Source of the DNA: Hyphomicrobiales bacterium
Lineage (GTDB): Bacteria; Pseudomonadota; Alphaproteobacteria; Rhizobiales; Beijerinckiaceae
Direction of reading: 5' to 3'
Length of the DNA: 64,000 bases
Assembly (NCBI GenBank): GCA_016716745.1
Contig: JADJVD010000015.1
Span: 62,001 to 126,000, forward strand
Under the pieces are notes generated by a model. That model saw nothing but the letters and a program-made list of their open reading frames with translations. It did no database searches and was not told the origin of the DNA. This document shows positions 53,735-62,781 of this stretch, piece by piece. How positions within the stretch are numbered: the first letter of the stretch is position 1; each line of letters starts with the position of its first letter. The position numbers and the translations under genes were made by a program.

Positions 53735-54904
53735 TCACGTCCGGCAATGGGCGACGAGGCGCGCCAGGAAGGCGTCGCAGGCGGCAAGCTCGGACAGCGC
53801 GATCCACTCGTCCGGCTTGTGCGCCTGCTCGATCGAGCCGGGGCCGATGACGACGGAGGGAATGCCCGCGATGGTCGCGAAATGGCAGGCCTCGGTCCCG
53901 AAGGCGACCTTGGCCCAGTCGTTGCGGCCGGCGAGGCGACCGGCGAGCAGCGCGATTTCGCTGTCGGGCGCGGTCTCCAGCGTCGAGGCGTCGGAAATGA
54001 TCTCGAACGAGATTCCCGCGCCGGGGGCGACGCGCCTCATCTCGGGCTCCAGCACGTCGGCGGCGTAGCGGCGCGCCTCGCCGACGATGGCGTCGCGGTC
54101 GTCGGCGGCGATCACGCGCGCCTCGAAATCGAACGCGCAGAGGTCGGGGATGATGTTCACCGCCTGGCCGCCGCGGATCACCGAGGTCTGGAAGGTGGAG
54201 AAGGGAATGTCGTAGGCCGGATCGCGCGGGCCGGAGGCGGCGAGGCGCGCGCCGACCGCGTGGATATGCGCGACGAGGCGGGCGGCGTATTCCACCGCGT
54301 TCACGCCTTCGGGCGCGCGCGAGGAATGGCAGGACAGGCCCGTCACCGTGGCGCGCACCGCCTGCTTGCCCTTGTGGCCGACGATGAGGCCCATCGAGGT
54401 CGGCTCGCCGACCAAACAGCCGGCGGCGCGCAAGCCCCGCGCGGCCAGCGCCTCGACCATCGGCACGACGCCGACGCAGCCGATCTCCTCGTCGTAGGAG
54501 AAGGCGAGATGGATCGGCCGGGCGAGCGGCGCGGCGACCATCTGCGGCACGGCGGCGAGGCAGCAGGCCAAAAATCCCTTCATGTCCGTCGCGCCGCGGC
54601 CGACGGCGCGGCCCCCGGCGACGCGCAGCGTGAAGGGGTCGGCGCTCCACGCCTGCCCCGTCACCGGCACGACGTCGGTGTGACCGGACAGGATGTAGCC
54701 CGCGCCCCGATCCGCCGGGCCGATGCTGGCGAACAGGCTCGCCTTGGCGCCCGTCGCGTCCGGGAAGCGCTCGCAGGCGACGCCGAAGCGCGCGAGATAG
54801 GCCTCGATCCAGTCGATGCAGGGCAGGTTCGACAGATGGCTCGTCGTGTCGAAGGCGACGAGACGGGCGAGAATGTCGAGCGAGGCGGCGGGCGAGTCGG
54901 TCAT
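53735..54904 (-). CDS. argE: Acetylornithine deacetylase (M20 family)
   Basis: A 389-residue zinc-dependent amidohydrolase that releases ornithine from N-acetylornithine. Metal-binding features are LSGHTDVVPV, GRGATDMKGF and the Glu-Glu of FSYDEEIGCVG; CLVGEPTSMGLIVGHKGK and the dimerisation region with VNIIPDLCAFDFEAR fit ArgE. Close M20 relatives (succinyl-diaminopimelate desuccinylase) are possible, but the motif spacing favours ArgE. Confidence 0.9.
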   Translation of the reverse strand: MTDSPAASLDILARLVAFDTTSHLSNLPCIDWIEAYLARFGVACERFPDATGAKASLFASIGPADRGAGYILSGHTDVVPVTGQAWSADPFTLRVAGGRAVGRGATDMKGFLACCLAAVPQMVAAPLARPIHLAFSYDEEIGCVGVVPMVEALAARGLRAAGCLVGEPTSMGLIVGHKGKQAVRATVTGLSCHSSRAPEGVNAVEYAARLVAHIHAVGARLAASGPRDPAYDIPFSTFQTSVIRGGQAVNIIPDLCAFDFEARVIAADDRDAIVGEARRYAADVLEPEMRRVAPGAGISFEIISDASTLETAPDSEIALLAGRLAGRNDWAKVAFGTEACHFATIAGIPSVVIGPGSIEQAHKPDEWIALSELAACDAFLARLVAHCRT

Positions 54905-54950
54905 CGCCCGACCGTGCCGCGCCGCCGGGGCGCGGGCAAGACCGGCCGCG

Positions 54951-55451
54951 TCAGCGCGGCGGCGGCGGCAGCCGCTCGGCGCCGGGATCGGCCCCGGCGC
55001 GCCAGTCCTGCGGATCGAGGTCGATCACGTCGCGCGGGGTCCGGCGCGTCGCGACGATGGTCTCGGGCGCAAAGCGCCGGGCGATCCAGCCGCGCAGCGA
55101 GGGCGCGGCGAGGGCCAGACCCACGAGATCGGACACGAAGCCCGGCAGCACGAGCAGCACGCCGGCGAGCGCGGTCAGCGTGCCGTCCAGCAAGGCACCC
55201 TGCTGCGGCTCGGCCCCGGCGGCCGTGCGGCGCAGCCCCTCGACCGCTCCGCGCCCGACGTGGCGCAGCATGACGACGCCGGCCACCGAGGTCGCCGCGC
55301 CGATCAGCAATGCGCCAAGCACGCCGGCGCGGTCGATCACCAGCGCGAAGGCGGCGACCTCCAGCGCCAGCCAGACGAACAGCGCCAGCGCCAGCGGGCC
55401 GGGCCGCCGGACGGAGAACGCCCCGAAAAGGCCATGCGTGGGCACGATCAT
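54951..55451 (-). CDS. fxsA: FxsA-family membrane protein
   Basis: A 166-residue protein from ATG 55451 with membrane segments LALALFVWLALEVAAFALVI, GALLIGAATSVAGVVML and ALAGVLLVLPGFVSDLVGLA; the motif LPGFVSDLVG is the FxsA hallmark. E. coli FxsA relieves phage T7 exclusion by F when overexpressed; the normal role is unknown. It is divergent from the Tim44-like gene, as in many alphaproteobacteria. Confidence 0.9.
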   Translation of the reverse strand: MIVPTHGLFGAFSVRRPGPLALALFVWLALEVAAFALVIDRAGVLGALLIGAATSVAGVVMLRHVGRGAVEGLRRTAAGAEPQQGALLDGTLTALAGVLLVLPGFVSDLVGLALAAPSLRGWIARRFAPETIVATRRTPRDVIDLDPQDWRAGADPGAERLPPPPR

Positions 55452-55609
55452 CCTCTCTTTCGCGGGCCGCGCAGGACGGTCTCGCTTGTCGGTGTCGGGG
55501 GTGGATGTTACGCACCTTGGACGCCACATACATATGGGAACGGCGCGCCGGCCGACAAACGCCGCGTTTGCGGACAGCCGGCCCGCCGGATGCAACAGCG
55601 GACGGGACG

Positions 55610-56342
55610 ATGCGCGATTCCTTCGATCTGACGACGGTGATCTTCGCCATTCTGGCGGTCTTCGTCGTGTGGAAACTGCGCTCGGTGCTGGGCCAGCGCA
55701 CGGGCGCGGAACGTCCGCCGGGCGAGATGGTGCGGCGCGACCGCGTGGCCGGGGCGAGCCGCACCGCCGAGCCCGCCAACGAGGACGGCAAGGTCGTGCG
55801 CATGCCGGGCGCGATCCGCGCCGAGACGGCGCGCGCCGCGCGCGACCAGCGACCCCGACCGCTGGAAGCCCTATGCGGAGGCGGGATCGGCCGTCGCGGC
55901 GGGGCTCGACGCGATCGCCGCGCGCGACCCCTCCTTCGATCTGCGCGCCTTCGTCGAGGGCGCCAAGGCCGCCTACGAGATGATCATCACCGCCTTCGCC
56001 GCCGGCGACCGAAAGGCGCTGAAGCCGCTCCTCGCCAACGACGTGTTCGAGTCCTTCTCCGCCGCCATCGCGCAGCGCGAGAGCGCCGGCCAGAAGGTGG
56101 AGACGACCTTCGTGTCGATCGACAAGGCGAGCGTCGAGGAAGCGGAGCTGCGCGGGGCGACCGCGCAGGTGACGATGCGCATGCACTCCAAGCTGATCAC
56201 CGCGACGAAGGACAAGGCCGGCGAAGTCGTCGACGGCAATCCCGACAAGGTGATCGACACGAGCGACGTGTGGACCTTCGCGCGCGACGTGTCCTCGCGC
56301 GATCCGAACTGGAAGTTGATCGCCACCGAAGCGGGGGCATGA
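55610..56342 (+). CDS. Tim44-like domain protein, one apparent frameshift
   Basis: From ATG 55610 the protein starts MRDSFDLTTVIFAILAVFVV, a single membrane helix, then a charged linker to about ARAARDQ. The Tim44-like domain (DPDRWKPYAEAGSAVAAGL, YEMIITAFAAGDRKALKPLL, LITATKDKAGEVVDG) is in another frame. One extra base near 55847 explains the shift; the repaired length is 243 residues. Bacterial Tim44-like (TimA) proteins are membrane-anchored and poorly known. Its stop overlaps the mltA ATG, starting a Tim44-mltA-smr operon. Confidence 0.9.
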
Positions 56343-57541
56343 CGCCGCGCCTGCGCGCGTTTTTCCTGCATATCGCGCTCTCCTTCGCATCGACCGCCGC
56401 CATGCATCACGCCGCCGCCGAGACGAGAGAGGGACCGGGCGGCGCGCGCCTTGCGCGGGTCGATCTCGCCGCGCTGCCGGCCTTCGCGAGCGACGAGGCG
56501 GCGGCGGCCTTCGCCGTCTATCGCGCGAGTTGCGCGCGCATCGTCGAGCAGGCGCCCGAGTTGCGGGCGGGCCTCGCGCCGACGCCGTCCATGGTTGCGC
56601 TGTGCCGCGCCGCGCTCGCGCTCGGGGATGCCGGCGAGGCGCAGGCGCGCGCCTTCTTCCTCGACAATTTTTCCGCCTGGCGGGTGACCCCCGCGACGGG
56701 GCGCGGATTCCTAACCGGCTATTACGAGCCGGAGGTCGCCGCCTCGCTGACGCCGAGCGCCGCCTTTCCGACGCCGGTTCTGGCGCGGCCGGCGGGGCTC
56801 GAAACCTTCGCGCCCGGACAGACGCCCGCGGGGCTCGACCCGGCGCTCGCCGCCGCGCTGCGCCGCGCGGACGGAACGCTCGAGGCGGCGCCGCCGCGCG
56901 CGGAGATCGAGCGCGGCGCGCTCGCCGGGCTGACGGCGCCGGTCGCCTTTCTGGCCGATCCGGTCGAGGCCTTCATGATCCATGTGCAGGGCTCGGCGCG
57001 GCTGAAGCTGGCGGACGGGCGCAGCGCGCGCCTCGTTTATGACGGGCGCAACGGGCGGCCCTACGCCTCCGTCGGCCGCGTGCTGGCGAGCGAGGCCGGC
57101 ATTCCGCCCGAAGAGCTGACGCTCGAGAAGCTCAAGGCGCGCATCCGCGCGATGGGCCTCGGCGAGGGCGAGGCGGGGCTGGCGCTGCTGCGCCGCAACG
57201 AGAGCTTCATCTTCTTCCGCCTCGACATGGAGGCGCCGCCGCAGGCCGGGCCCATCGGCGCGCAGGGCCTGCGCATCCAGCCGCTGCGCTCCATCGCCGT
57301 GGACCGGCAGCTCTGGCCCTACGGCACGCCGTTCGCGCTCGACGCCGCGCTGCCTTGGGAGCGCGAGACGCCGACGCCCTTCCGCCGCCTCGCGATCGCG
57401 CAGGACACGGGCTCGGCCATCGTCGGCCCGGCGCGCGCCGACCTGTTCTTCGGCGCCGGCGAGGAGGCGGGGCGACGCGCCGGGGACATTCGCCATGCGG
57501 CCGATTTCGTCGTGCTGCTGCCGCGCGAGGACATGCCGTGA
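56339..57541 (+). CDS. mltA: MltA lytic murein transglycosylase
   Basis: A 400-residue periplasmic enzyme that cleaves peptidoglycan to 1,6-anhydro ends. After a signal peptide (residues 1-27) come GFLTGYYEPEVAAS and AFMIHVQGSARLKLADG (MltA domain), then the 3D domain with LAIAQDTGSAIVGPARADLF, where the catalytic Asp lies. No lipobox cysteine is seen, so it may be soluble. It is coupled to the genes on both sides by overlapping start and stop codons. Confidence 0.94.
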   Translation: MTPRLRAFFLHIALSFASTAAMHHAAAETREGPGGARLARVDLAALPAFASDEAAAAFAVYRASCARIVEQAPELRAGLAPTPSMVALCRAALALGDAGEAQARAFFLDNFSAWRVTPATGRGFLTGYYEPEVAASLTPSAAFPTPVLARPAGLETFAPGQTPAGLDPALAAALRRADGTLEAAPPRAEIERGALAGLTAPVAFLADPVEAFMIHVQGSARLKLADGRSARLVYDGRNGRPYASVGRVLASEAGIPPEELTLEKLKARIRAMGLGEGEAGLALLRRNESFIFFRLDMEAPPQAGPIGAQGLRIQPLRSIAVDRQLWPYGTPFALDAALPWERETPTPFRRLAIAQDTGSAIVGPARADLFFGAGEEAGRRAGDIRHAADFVVLLPREDMP

Positions 57542-58113
57542 CGCCGCGCCGGCGCCGGCGCGATCTGTCGCGCGAGGAAATCGAGCTGTGGCGGCATGTG
57601 ACGCAGGACGTCGCGCCGCAGCCGGGCGCCGTGCGCCCCGCGGCGCCCGAAGCCGAAGCGCCCGCCGCGCCCGCCGCAGCCGCCGCCAAACCGGCCGCCC
57701 CCGCCCCGCGCGCCTATCCCGCCGCGGGCTATACGCCGCCGGCGCCAGCCGCGGCGAAGGCGGCGCCGCTCAACGCGCTCGGCCGGGCGCTGCGCCAGCG
57801 CATCGCGCGCGGGCGCGCGCCGATCGACGGGGCGATCGACCTGCACGGCATGCGGCAGGCGGAAGCCCATCACGCGCTGCACAGCTTCATCCTGCGCCAT
57901 CACGCGCAGGGCTCGCGCGTCGTCCTCGTCGTCACCGGCAAGGGCTCGCGCCTCGGCGAAGCCGGCGAGGCGGGCGTGCTGCGCCGCTCGGCGCCGCACT
58001 GGCTCGCCTCGGCGGACTGGCGGGCGATGATCGTCGGCTTCGAGCAGGCGGGGCGCGGGCATGGCGGAGACGGGGCGCTCTACGTGCATCTGCGCCGCAG
58101 GCGCGGCGACTGA
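57538..58113 (+). CDS. Smr-domain protein
   Basis: A 191-residue protein starting at GTG 57538 (overlapping the mltA stop). A basic start (MTPRRRRRDLSREEIELWRH) is followed by an Ala/Pro-rich linker (residues ~35-80) and a C-terminal Smr domain with IDLHGMRQAEAHHAL and VVLVVTGKGSRLG. Smr domains are predicted endonucleases that act on DNA or on RNA of collided ribosomes. The Tim44-mltA-Smr order is common in alphaproteobacteria. Confidence 0.92.
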   Translation: MTPRRRRRDLSREEIELWRHVTQDVAPQPGAVRPAAPEAEAPAAPAAAAAKPAAPAPRAYPAAGYTPPAPAAAKAAPLNALGRALRQRIARGRAPIDGAIDLHGMRQAEAHHALHSFILRHHAQGSRVVLVVTGKGSRLGEAGEAGVLRRSAPHWLASADWRAMIVGFEQAGRGHGGDGALYVHLRRRRGD

Positions 58114-58181
58114 ACGCGGCTTGACCGGGCCGGCGCGCCAATGCGACACGGCCTTTCCCGCCGCCGCGCCCGAAGGCTCCC

Positions 58182-59180
58182 ATGACCGCCCCGACCACCG
58201 ACATCCTCGCGATCGGCAACGCCATCGTCGACGTGATCGCCCATGCCGAGGACGACTTCCTGGTCGCCGAGAGCATCCACAAGGGCGCGATGAACCTGAT
58301 CGACGAGCCGCGCGCCGACCATCTCTACGCGGCGATGGGGCCGGCGACGATCATCTCCGGCGGTTCGGCGGCCAACACCGCCGTCGGCGCGGCGATGCTG
58401 GGCGCGCGCACGCGCTTCATCGGCAAGGTGAAGACAGACGAGACGGGACGCATCTTCACGCACGACATCCGCGCCGTCGGCGTCGCCTTCGACACCGCGC
58501 CGGCGACGGACGGGCCGGCGACGGCGCGCAGCTTCATCTTCGTCACGCCGGACGGCGAGCGGACGATGAACACCTATCTGGGCGCCTGTCAGAACCTCAC
58601 CTCCGCCGACATCGACGAGGCGACGGTGGCGGCCTGCGGCATCACCTATCTGGAAGGCTATCTGTGGGATCCGCCGGCGGCGAAGGAGGCCTTCGTCAAG
58701 GCGGCGACCGTCGCGCACGCGGCCGGACGGCGCGTCGCGCTGACGCTGTCGGACTCCTTCTGCGTCGATCGCTATCGCGCCGAGTTCCTCGGCCTGATGC
58801 GCCGTCGCCTCGTCGACATCGTGTTCGCCAACGAGAGCGAGTTGCACGCGCTCTACCAGACCGCCGATTTCGCCACCGCCGTCGCCGCCTTTCAGGCCGA
58901 CGACGTGCTCGGCGTGTGCACGCGCTCGGAGAAGGGCTCGATCGTCGTCACGCGGGGCGGCGTGCTGGAGGCCAAGGCCTTCCCGATCGAGCGAATCGCC
59001 GACACGACGGGCGCGGGCGATCTGTTCGCGGCGGGCTTTCTGACCGGGCTGGCGCGCGGGGAATCGCACAAGGCCTGCGCGATGCTGGGCGCCATGGCGG
59101 CGGCCGAGATCATCCAGCATGTCGGCGCGCGGCCGGAGACCAACCTGAAAGATATGGCGACGCAGGCCGGGCTGTTCTGA
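58182..59180 (+). CDS. Adenosine kinase-like PfkB sugar kinase
   Basis: A 332-residue PfkB kinase. The N-terminal region DILAIGNAIVDVIAHAEDDF and the substrate motif SGGSAANTAVGAAML match bacterial adenosine kinases. The C-terminal signature is DTTGAGDLFAAG (274-285, catalytic Asp280). It would phosphorylate adenosine or a related nucleoside. It converges on the TraB-like gene with a 3-bp gap. Confidence 0.88.
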   Translation: MTAPTTDILAIGNAIVDVIAHAEDDFLVAESIHKGAMNLIDEPRADHLYAAMGPATIISGGSAANTAVGAAMLGARTRFIGKVKTDETGRIFTHDIRAVGVAFDTAPATDGPATARSFIFVTPDGERTMNTYLGACQNLTSADIDEATVAACGITYLEGYLWDPPAAKEAFVKAATVAHAAGRRVALTLSDSFCVDRYRAEFLGLMRRRLVDIVFANESELHALYQTADFATAVAAFQADDVLGVCTRSEKGSIVVTRGGVLEAKAFPIERIADTTGAGDLFAAGFLTGLARGESHKACAMLGAMAAAEIIQHVGARPETNLKDMATQAGLF

Positions 59181-59183
59181 ACC

Positions 59184-60188
59184 TCACCAGACGCGCGTCA
59201 CCCGATAGCCGCGCTTGCGGAAGAGCTCGACGAGCCCGTCCTCGCCGGACAGGTGCAACGCGCCGACCGCCAGAAACGCGCCACCCTTGTCGATCATCGG
59301 CGCGGCGCGCTCGGCCATGCGCAGATTGCGGTCGCCGAGCAGCTTCTTCGTGAAGACCTTGTTGAGCTCGAATTCCTCGTCGCTCATCTTGAAGGCGTGG
59401 CGCATCGCCGGCATGGCGTAGGCGACACGGCTCTCGGCGTAGAGGCGGATCATCGTCTCGAAGGCGTCGTCGATCATCTCCGGCCGGTCGGCGATGGAGG
59501 CGAGATAGCGGCCGACGAAATCGCCGTCGACGCTGGAAATCGCGTCGAGCTGCTCGTCCACCGTCTCCAGCGCCTCGACCGGAATCTTCCTTTCGTTGGC
59601 GATGGCGACGACGCGATCGTCCACCGTCTCCTTGTCCGCGCGCGTGAGCTGGCAGACGGGCAGCGCGAACATCGTCAGCAGCAACCAGGGCTGCATCTTG
59701 TCGGCGCTCGCCGCGTCGAGCATGCGGTCGGGCAGCATCGCCTCGATGCGCTTGCGCTTGGCCTCGTCCTTGACGAGCGCCAGCGTGTTCTCCGCGCCGC
59801 TCATCGCCTTCAGCGTGATGCGCGCGACCGTCAGCGCCTTGGCGAGCTTGGTCATGTCGCCGATTTCGGTGGCGGCCGATTTCGACTTGCGGATTTCGGG
59901 TGCCGCCTTCTCGACCATGCGCATCAGGCGCGGATCGTCGGCGTGGAAGGTGCCGAACAGATGGGAGGGTTGCGCGCCCGGCTTCTCGATGCGCCAGAGC
60001 AGGCCGTGACCATTCACCGCCTTGCCCGCCTCCTTCTCGTAGGCGTGGAACGCGGCCCTGTCGTCGCGCTTCATCCTGGCGACGAGGTCGACACCGCCGC
60101 ATTGCGAGGAGGAGGCGAACGCCGGCTGCGTGGAACAGAAGGCGGCCAGCGCGATGCCGAGTGCGGCGCAGAACGAGCGCAGGCGCAT
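59184..60188 (-). CDS. TraB/GumN-family protein
   Basis: A 334-residue exported protein with a signal peptide (MRLRSFCAALGIALAAFCST). The TraB/GumN fold is visible as HLFGTFHADDPRL, KSAATEIGD in the middle, ALETVDEQLDAI, and the C-terminal KGGAFLAVGALHLSGEDGLV. The family contains TIKI-like metalloprotease relatives with His and Glu residues at these places; bacterial substrates are unknown. It follows coaA by 47 bp. Confidence 0.88.
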   Translation of the reverse strand: MRLRSFCAALGIALAAFCSTQPAFASSSQCGGVDLVARMKRDDRAAFHAYEKEAGKAVNGHGLLWRIEKPGAQPSHLFGTFHADDPRLMRMVEKAAPEIRKSKSAATEIGDMTKLAKALTVARITLKAMSGAENTLALVKDEAKRKRIEAMLPDRMLDAASADKMQPWLLLTMFALPVCQLTRADKETVDDRVVAIANERKIPVEALETVDEQLDAISSVDGDFVGRYLASIADRPEMIDDAFETMIRLYAESRVAYAMPAMRHAFKMSDEEFELNKVFTKKLLGDRNLRMAERAAPMIDKGGAFLAVGALHLSGEDGLVELFRKRGYRVTRVW

Positions 60189-60235
60189 ATGGTCTCCCGA
60201 TCGGTGACGCGGCCGCCAAATGTGCGCGAAACGCC

Positions 60236-61189
60236 TTACAGCTTTCTCAACGCGACGTTCTCGATGCGATGCGAGGCGCCCTTCGTCAAGACGAGGCTGG
60301 CGCGGGCGCGCGTGGGCCGCACATTCTCGCGCAGATTGAGAAGGTTGATCCGCCGCCAGATCGACAGCGCGGTCTCCACCGCCTGCTCGTCGGTCAGCGT
60401 CGAATATTTCTTGAAGAAGGAGCGCGGATCGCGGAACGCCGTCTCGCGCAGGCGCATGAAGCGCTGCACATACCACTTCTCCAGCAGATCCTCCTCGGCG
60501 TGCAGATAGACCGAGAAGTCGAAAAAATCCGACACCACCGGCGACTCGCGTTCGGGGCGCATCAGCCCCGGCAGCAGCACGTTCAGCCCTTCGACGATGA
60601 GGATGTCGGGACGGTCCACCGTGATCGTCTCGCCGGGCACGACGTCGTAGACGAGGTGGGAATAGACCGGCGCGGAGACGTTGCGCCGGCCCGCCTTCAC
60701 GTCGGCGAGGAAGCGCAGCAGCGAGGCGCCGTCGTAGCTCTCCGGAAAGCCCTTCTTCTCCATCAGCCCCTCGCGCTCCAGCACGGCGTTGGGGTGGAGA
60801 AAGCCGTCGGTGGTGATGAGCTCCACCTTCGGCGTGTTGGGCCAGCGCGAGAGCAGCGCCTTCATGATGCGCGCGGTCGTGGACTTGCCGACGGCAACCG
60901 AGCCGGCGACGCCGATGATGTAGGGCATCTTGCCGTCGGCCGCGCCCAAAAATCGCTGCGTCGCCTTGTAGAGCCCCTGCGCGGCCGCGACGTAGAGCGA
61001 CAGCAAGCGCGAAAGCGGCAGATAGATCTCGATCACCTCGTCGAGGGAGAGCGGATCGTTCAGCGATTGCAGGCGATGGATGTCGTCGGCGCCGAGCGTC
61101 AGCGGCGTGTCGGCGCGCAACATCGCCCATTCCTCACGCGTGAAGCGAAGGTAGGGCGACAGCTCCGTGTCGGAGACCTTCTGGTCCAT
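60236..61189 (-). CDS. coaA: Type I pantothenate kinase
   Basis: CoaA catalyses the first, rate-controlling step of coenzyme A synthesis. The 317-residue protein starts DTELSPYLRFTREEWAMLR, has the P-loop GVAGSVAVGKST (93-104), TTDGFLHPNAVLEREGLMEK, and SLVLTKGASHRIENVALRKL at the end. Length is normal. It follows hisE by 19 bp, a pairing usual in alphaproteobacteria. With coaBC at 24.8 kb, the window holds two CoA steps. Confidence 0.97.
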   Translation of the reverse strand: MDQKVSDTELSPYLRFTREEWAMLRADTPLTLGADDIHRLQSLNDPLSLDEVIEIYLPLSRLLSLYVAAAQGLYKATQRFLGAADGKMPYIIGVAGSVAVGKSTTARIMKALLSRWPNTPKVELITTDGFLHPNAVLEREGLMEKKGFPESYDGASLLRFLADVKAGRRNVSAPVYSHLVYDVVPGETITVDRPDILIVEGLNVLLPGLMRPERESPVVSDFFDFSVYLHAEEDLLEKWYVQRFMRLRETAFRDPRSFFKKYSTLTDEQAVETALSIWRRINLLNLRENVRPTRARASLVLTKGASHRIENVALRKL

Positions 61190-61208
61190 GTCGCCCGGCG
61201 CTCCCTGA

Positions 61209-61541
61209 TCAGCCGCCCGACGCGGGGGACGCCCGCGAGGCTTTTTCGGCGTGGCCGGATTGCGCCGTGCGGCGCTCCAGCTCCGCCATCACATCCTGCA
61301 ACGGAACGCCGCCGGCCTGAAGCACGACCAACAGATGATACAGCACGTCGGCGGCCTCGGCCGTCAGCGCCGCGCGGTCGCCCTGGATCGCCGCGATCAC
61401 CGCCTCCACCGCCTCCTCGCCAAGCTTCTTGGCGGCGCGGGCGGGCGCGTCGAGCAGGGACTTCGTGTAGGACGAGCCAGCGTCCGAGGCGGCGCGGGCC
61501 GCGATGACGGCGGCGAGCGCGTCGAGCGTGAAAGACGACAT
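61209..61541 (-). CDS. hisE: Phosphoribosyl-ATP diphosphatase HisE
   Basis: A 110-residue enzyme of histidine synthesis that hydrolyses phosphoribosyl-ATP. ATG 61541 gives MSSFTLDALAAVIAARAASD; SYTKSLLDAP, KKLGEEAVEAVIAAIQGDR and EAADVLYHLLVVLQAGGV are the MazG-like metal and substrate motifs. It normally follows hisF; here the upstream gene is a glycosyltransferase, so the his cluster is broken at this point. Confidence 0.95.
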   Translation of the reverse strand: MSSFTLDALAAVIAARAASDAGSSYTKSLLDAPARAAKKLGEEAVEAVIAAIQGDRAALTAEAADVLYHLLVVLQAGGVPLQDVMAELERRTAQSGHAEKASRASPASGG

Positions 61542-61615
61542 CGCGGATCCCGCGTCTTTGGTGCGACGCAGCATGACGCGCCGAGCGCCGTCTGTCGAGG
61601 CCGCCCGCCGATTTT

Positions 61616-62683
61616 TCAGGCGCCCCTGCCCTCGCCGGCGGCGACCGCCAGATACAGCATGCGTTTGTGCTCCACCCGCGAGCGGGCGAGGCTGTCGAGG
61701 ATCAGGCCGCAGGCGCCGAGCAGTCCGGAGAGCAAGCCGAGCCCGGTGCACAGGATCGCCGTCGGGAAGCGCGGCACGAGGCCGGTCTCGACATAGGTGA
61801 CGACGAGCGGGGCGGCGAGGACGACGGCGAGCGCGGCGAGCGCGGCCGCCTGCGCGCCGAAGAAGAACAGCGGCCGCGTCTCCTTCAACAGGTAGAGGAA
61901 CGTCATCAGGATGCGCCAGCCGTCGCGCAGGCTGTTGAGCTTGGAGGCCGAGCCCTCGACGCGCTTGCCGTAGGGCGTCTGGATCTCCATCACCGGCAGC
62001 TTCATCTGGCCGGCGTGGACGGACAGCTCCGTCTCGATCTCGAAGCCGCTCGACATCGCCGGGAAGCTCTTCACGAAGCGGCGCGAGAAGGCGCGGTAGC
62101 CCGAGAAGATGTCGCCGAACTCCGAGCCGAAAAGCGACGCGTAGAGGCCGTTGAACAGGCGGTTGCCGAAAGCGTGGCCGCGCCGGTGCGCGTCCTGATG
62201 CACGTTGGCGCGGGCGCCGATCACCATGTCGACGCGTTGCTCCAGCACGCCGGCGACCAGCGCCGGGGCGGAGGCCGCGTCGTAAGTGCCGTCGCCGTCG
62301 GCCATCAGGTAAACGTCGGCGTCGACATCCGCGAACATGGCGCGCACGACATTGCCCTTGCCGCGGCGGCGCTCGAAGAACACCTCCGCGCCGGCCTCGC
62401 GCGCGACCTCGGCGGTGCCGTCGGTCGAATTGTTGTCGAAGACGCAGATGCGCGCCCCCGGCAGCACGGCGCGGAAGTCCTCGACCACGCGGGCGATGGA
62501 CCCGGCCTCGTTGTAGCAGGGCAGCAGCACGGCGAGGCGCGGGGCGGGCTTCTCCATCGCCTCCCGCATGTGGCGGGCGGCGTCGCGCAAGGCGGCGACC
62601 AGCGTCGACTCGTCGATCGGCTGCGGCGCGCCGGCGGGGCGGCTCTCGGAGGGATCGAGCAGGACAGGCTGGACGTTCGACAT
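61616..62683 (-). CDS. GT2 family glycosyltransferase (dolichol-phosphate-mannose synthase-like)
   Basis: A 355-residue protein from ATG 62683. After ~50 variable residues comes the GT-A fold: LAVLLPCYNEAGSIARVVED, FDNNSTDGTAEVAREAGAEV and the DxD-type MADGDGTYDA, then SGYRAFSRRFVKSFPA. Two C-terminal membrane helices follow (AAALAALAVVLAAPLVVTYV and AILCTGLGLLSGLLGACGLI). It probably transfers a sugar to a polyprenyl phosphate, which a GT-C enzyme then uses; such a protein is encoded divergently 98 bp away. Confidence 0.9.
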   Translation of the reverse strand: MSNVQPVLLDPSESRPAGAPQPIDESTLVAALRDAARHMREAMEKPAPRLAVLLPCYNEAGSIARVVEDFRAVLPGARICVFDNNSTDGTAEVAREAGAEVFFERRRGKGNVVRAMFADVDADVYLMADGDGTYDAASAPALVAGVLEQRVDMVIGARANVHQDAHRRGHAFGNRLFNGLYASLFGSEFGDIFSGYRAFSRRFVKSFPAMSSGFEIETELSVHAGQMKLPVMEIQTPYGKRVEGSASKLNSLRDGWRILMTFLYLLKETRPLFFFGAQAAALAALAVVLAAPLVVTYVETGLVPRFPTAILCTGLGLLSGLLGACGLILDSLARSRVEHKRMLYLAVAAGEGRGA

Positions 62684-62781
62684 CGGACGGGCTCGGGACA
62701 GGGCGGTTTCACCCGGCGTCAATCTTTCGCGGACAAAGGTTGAGCCCGGATGAACGCCGCGCGCCCCGCGCAGGAGAAGCC

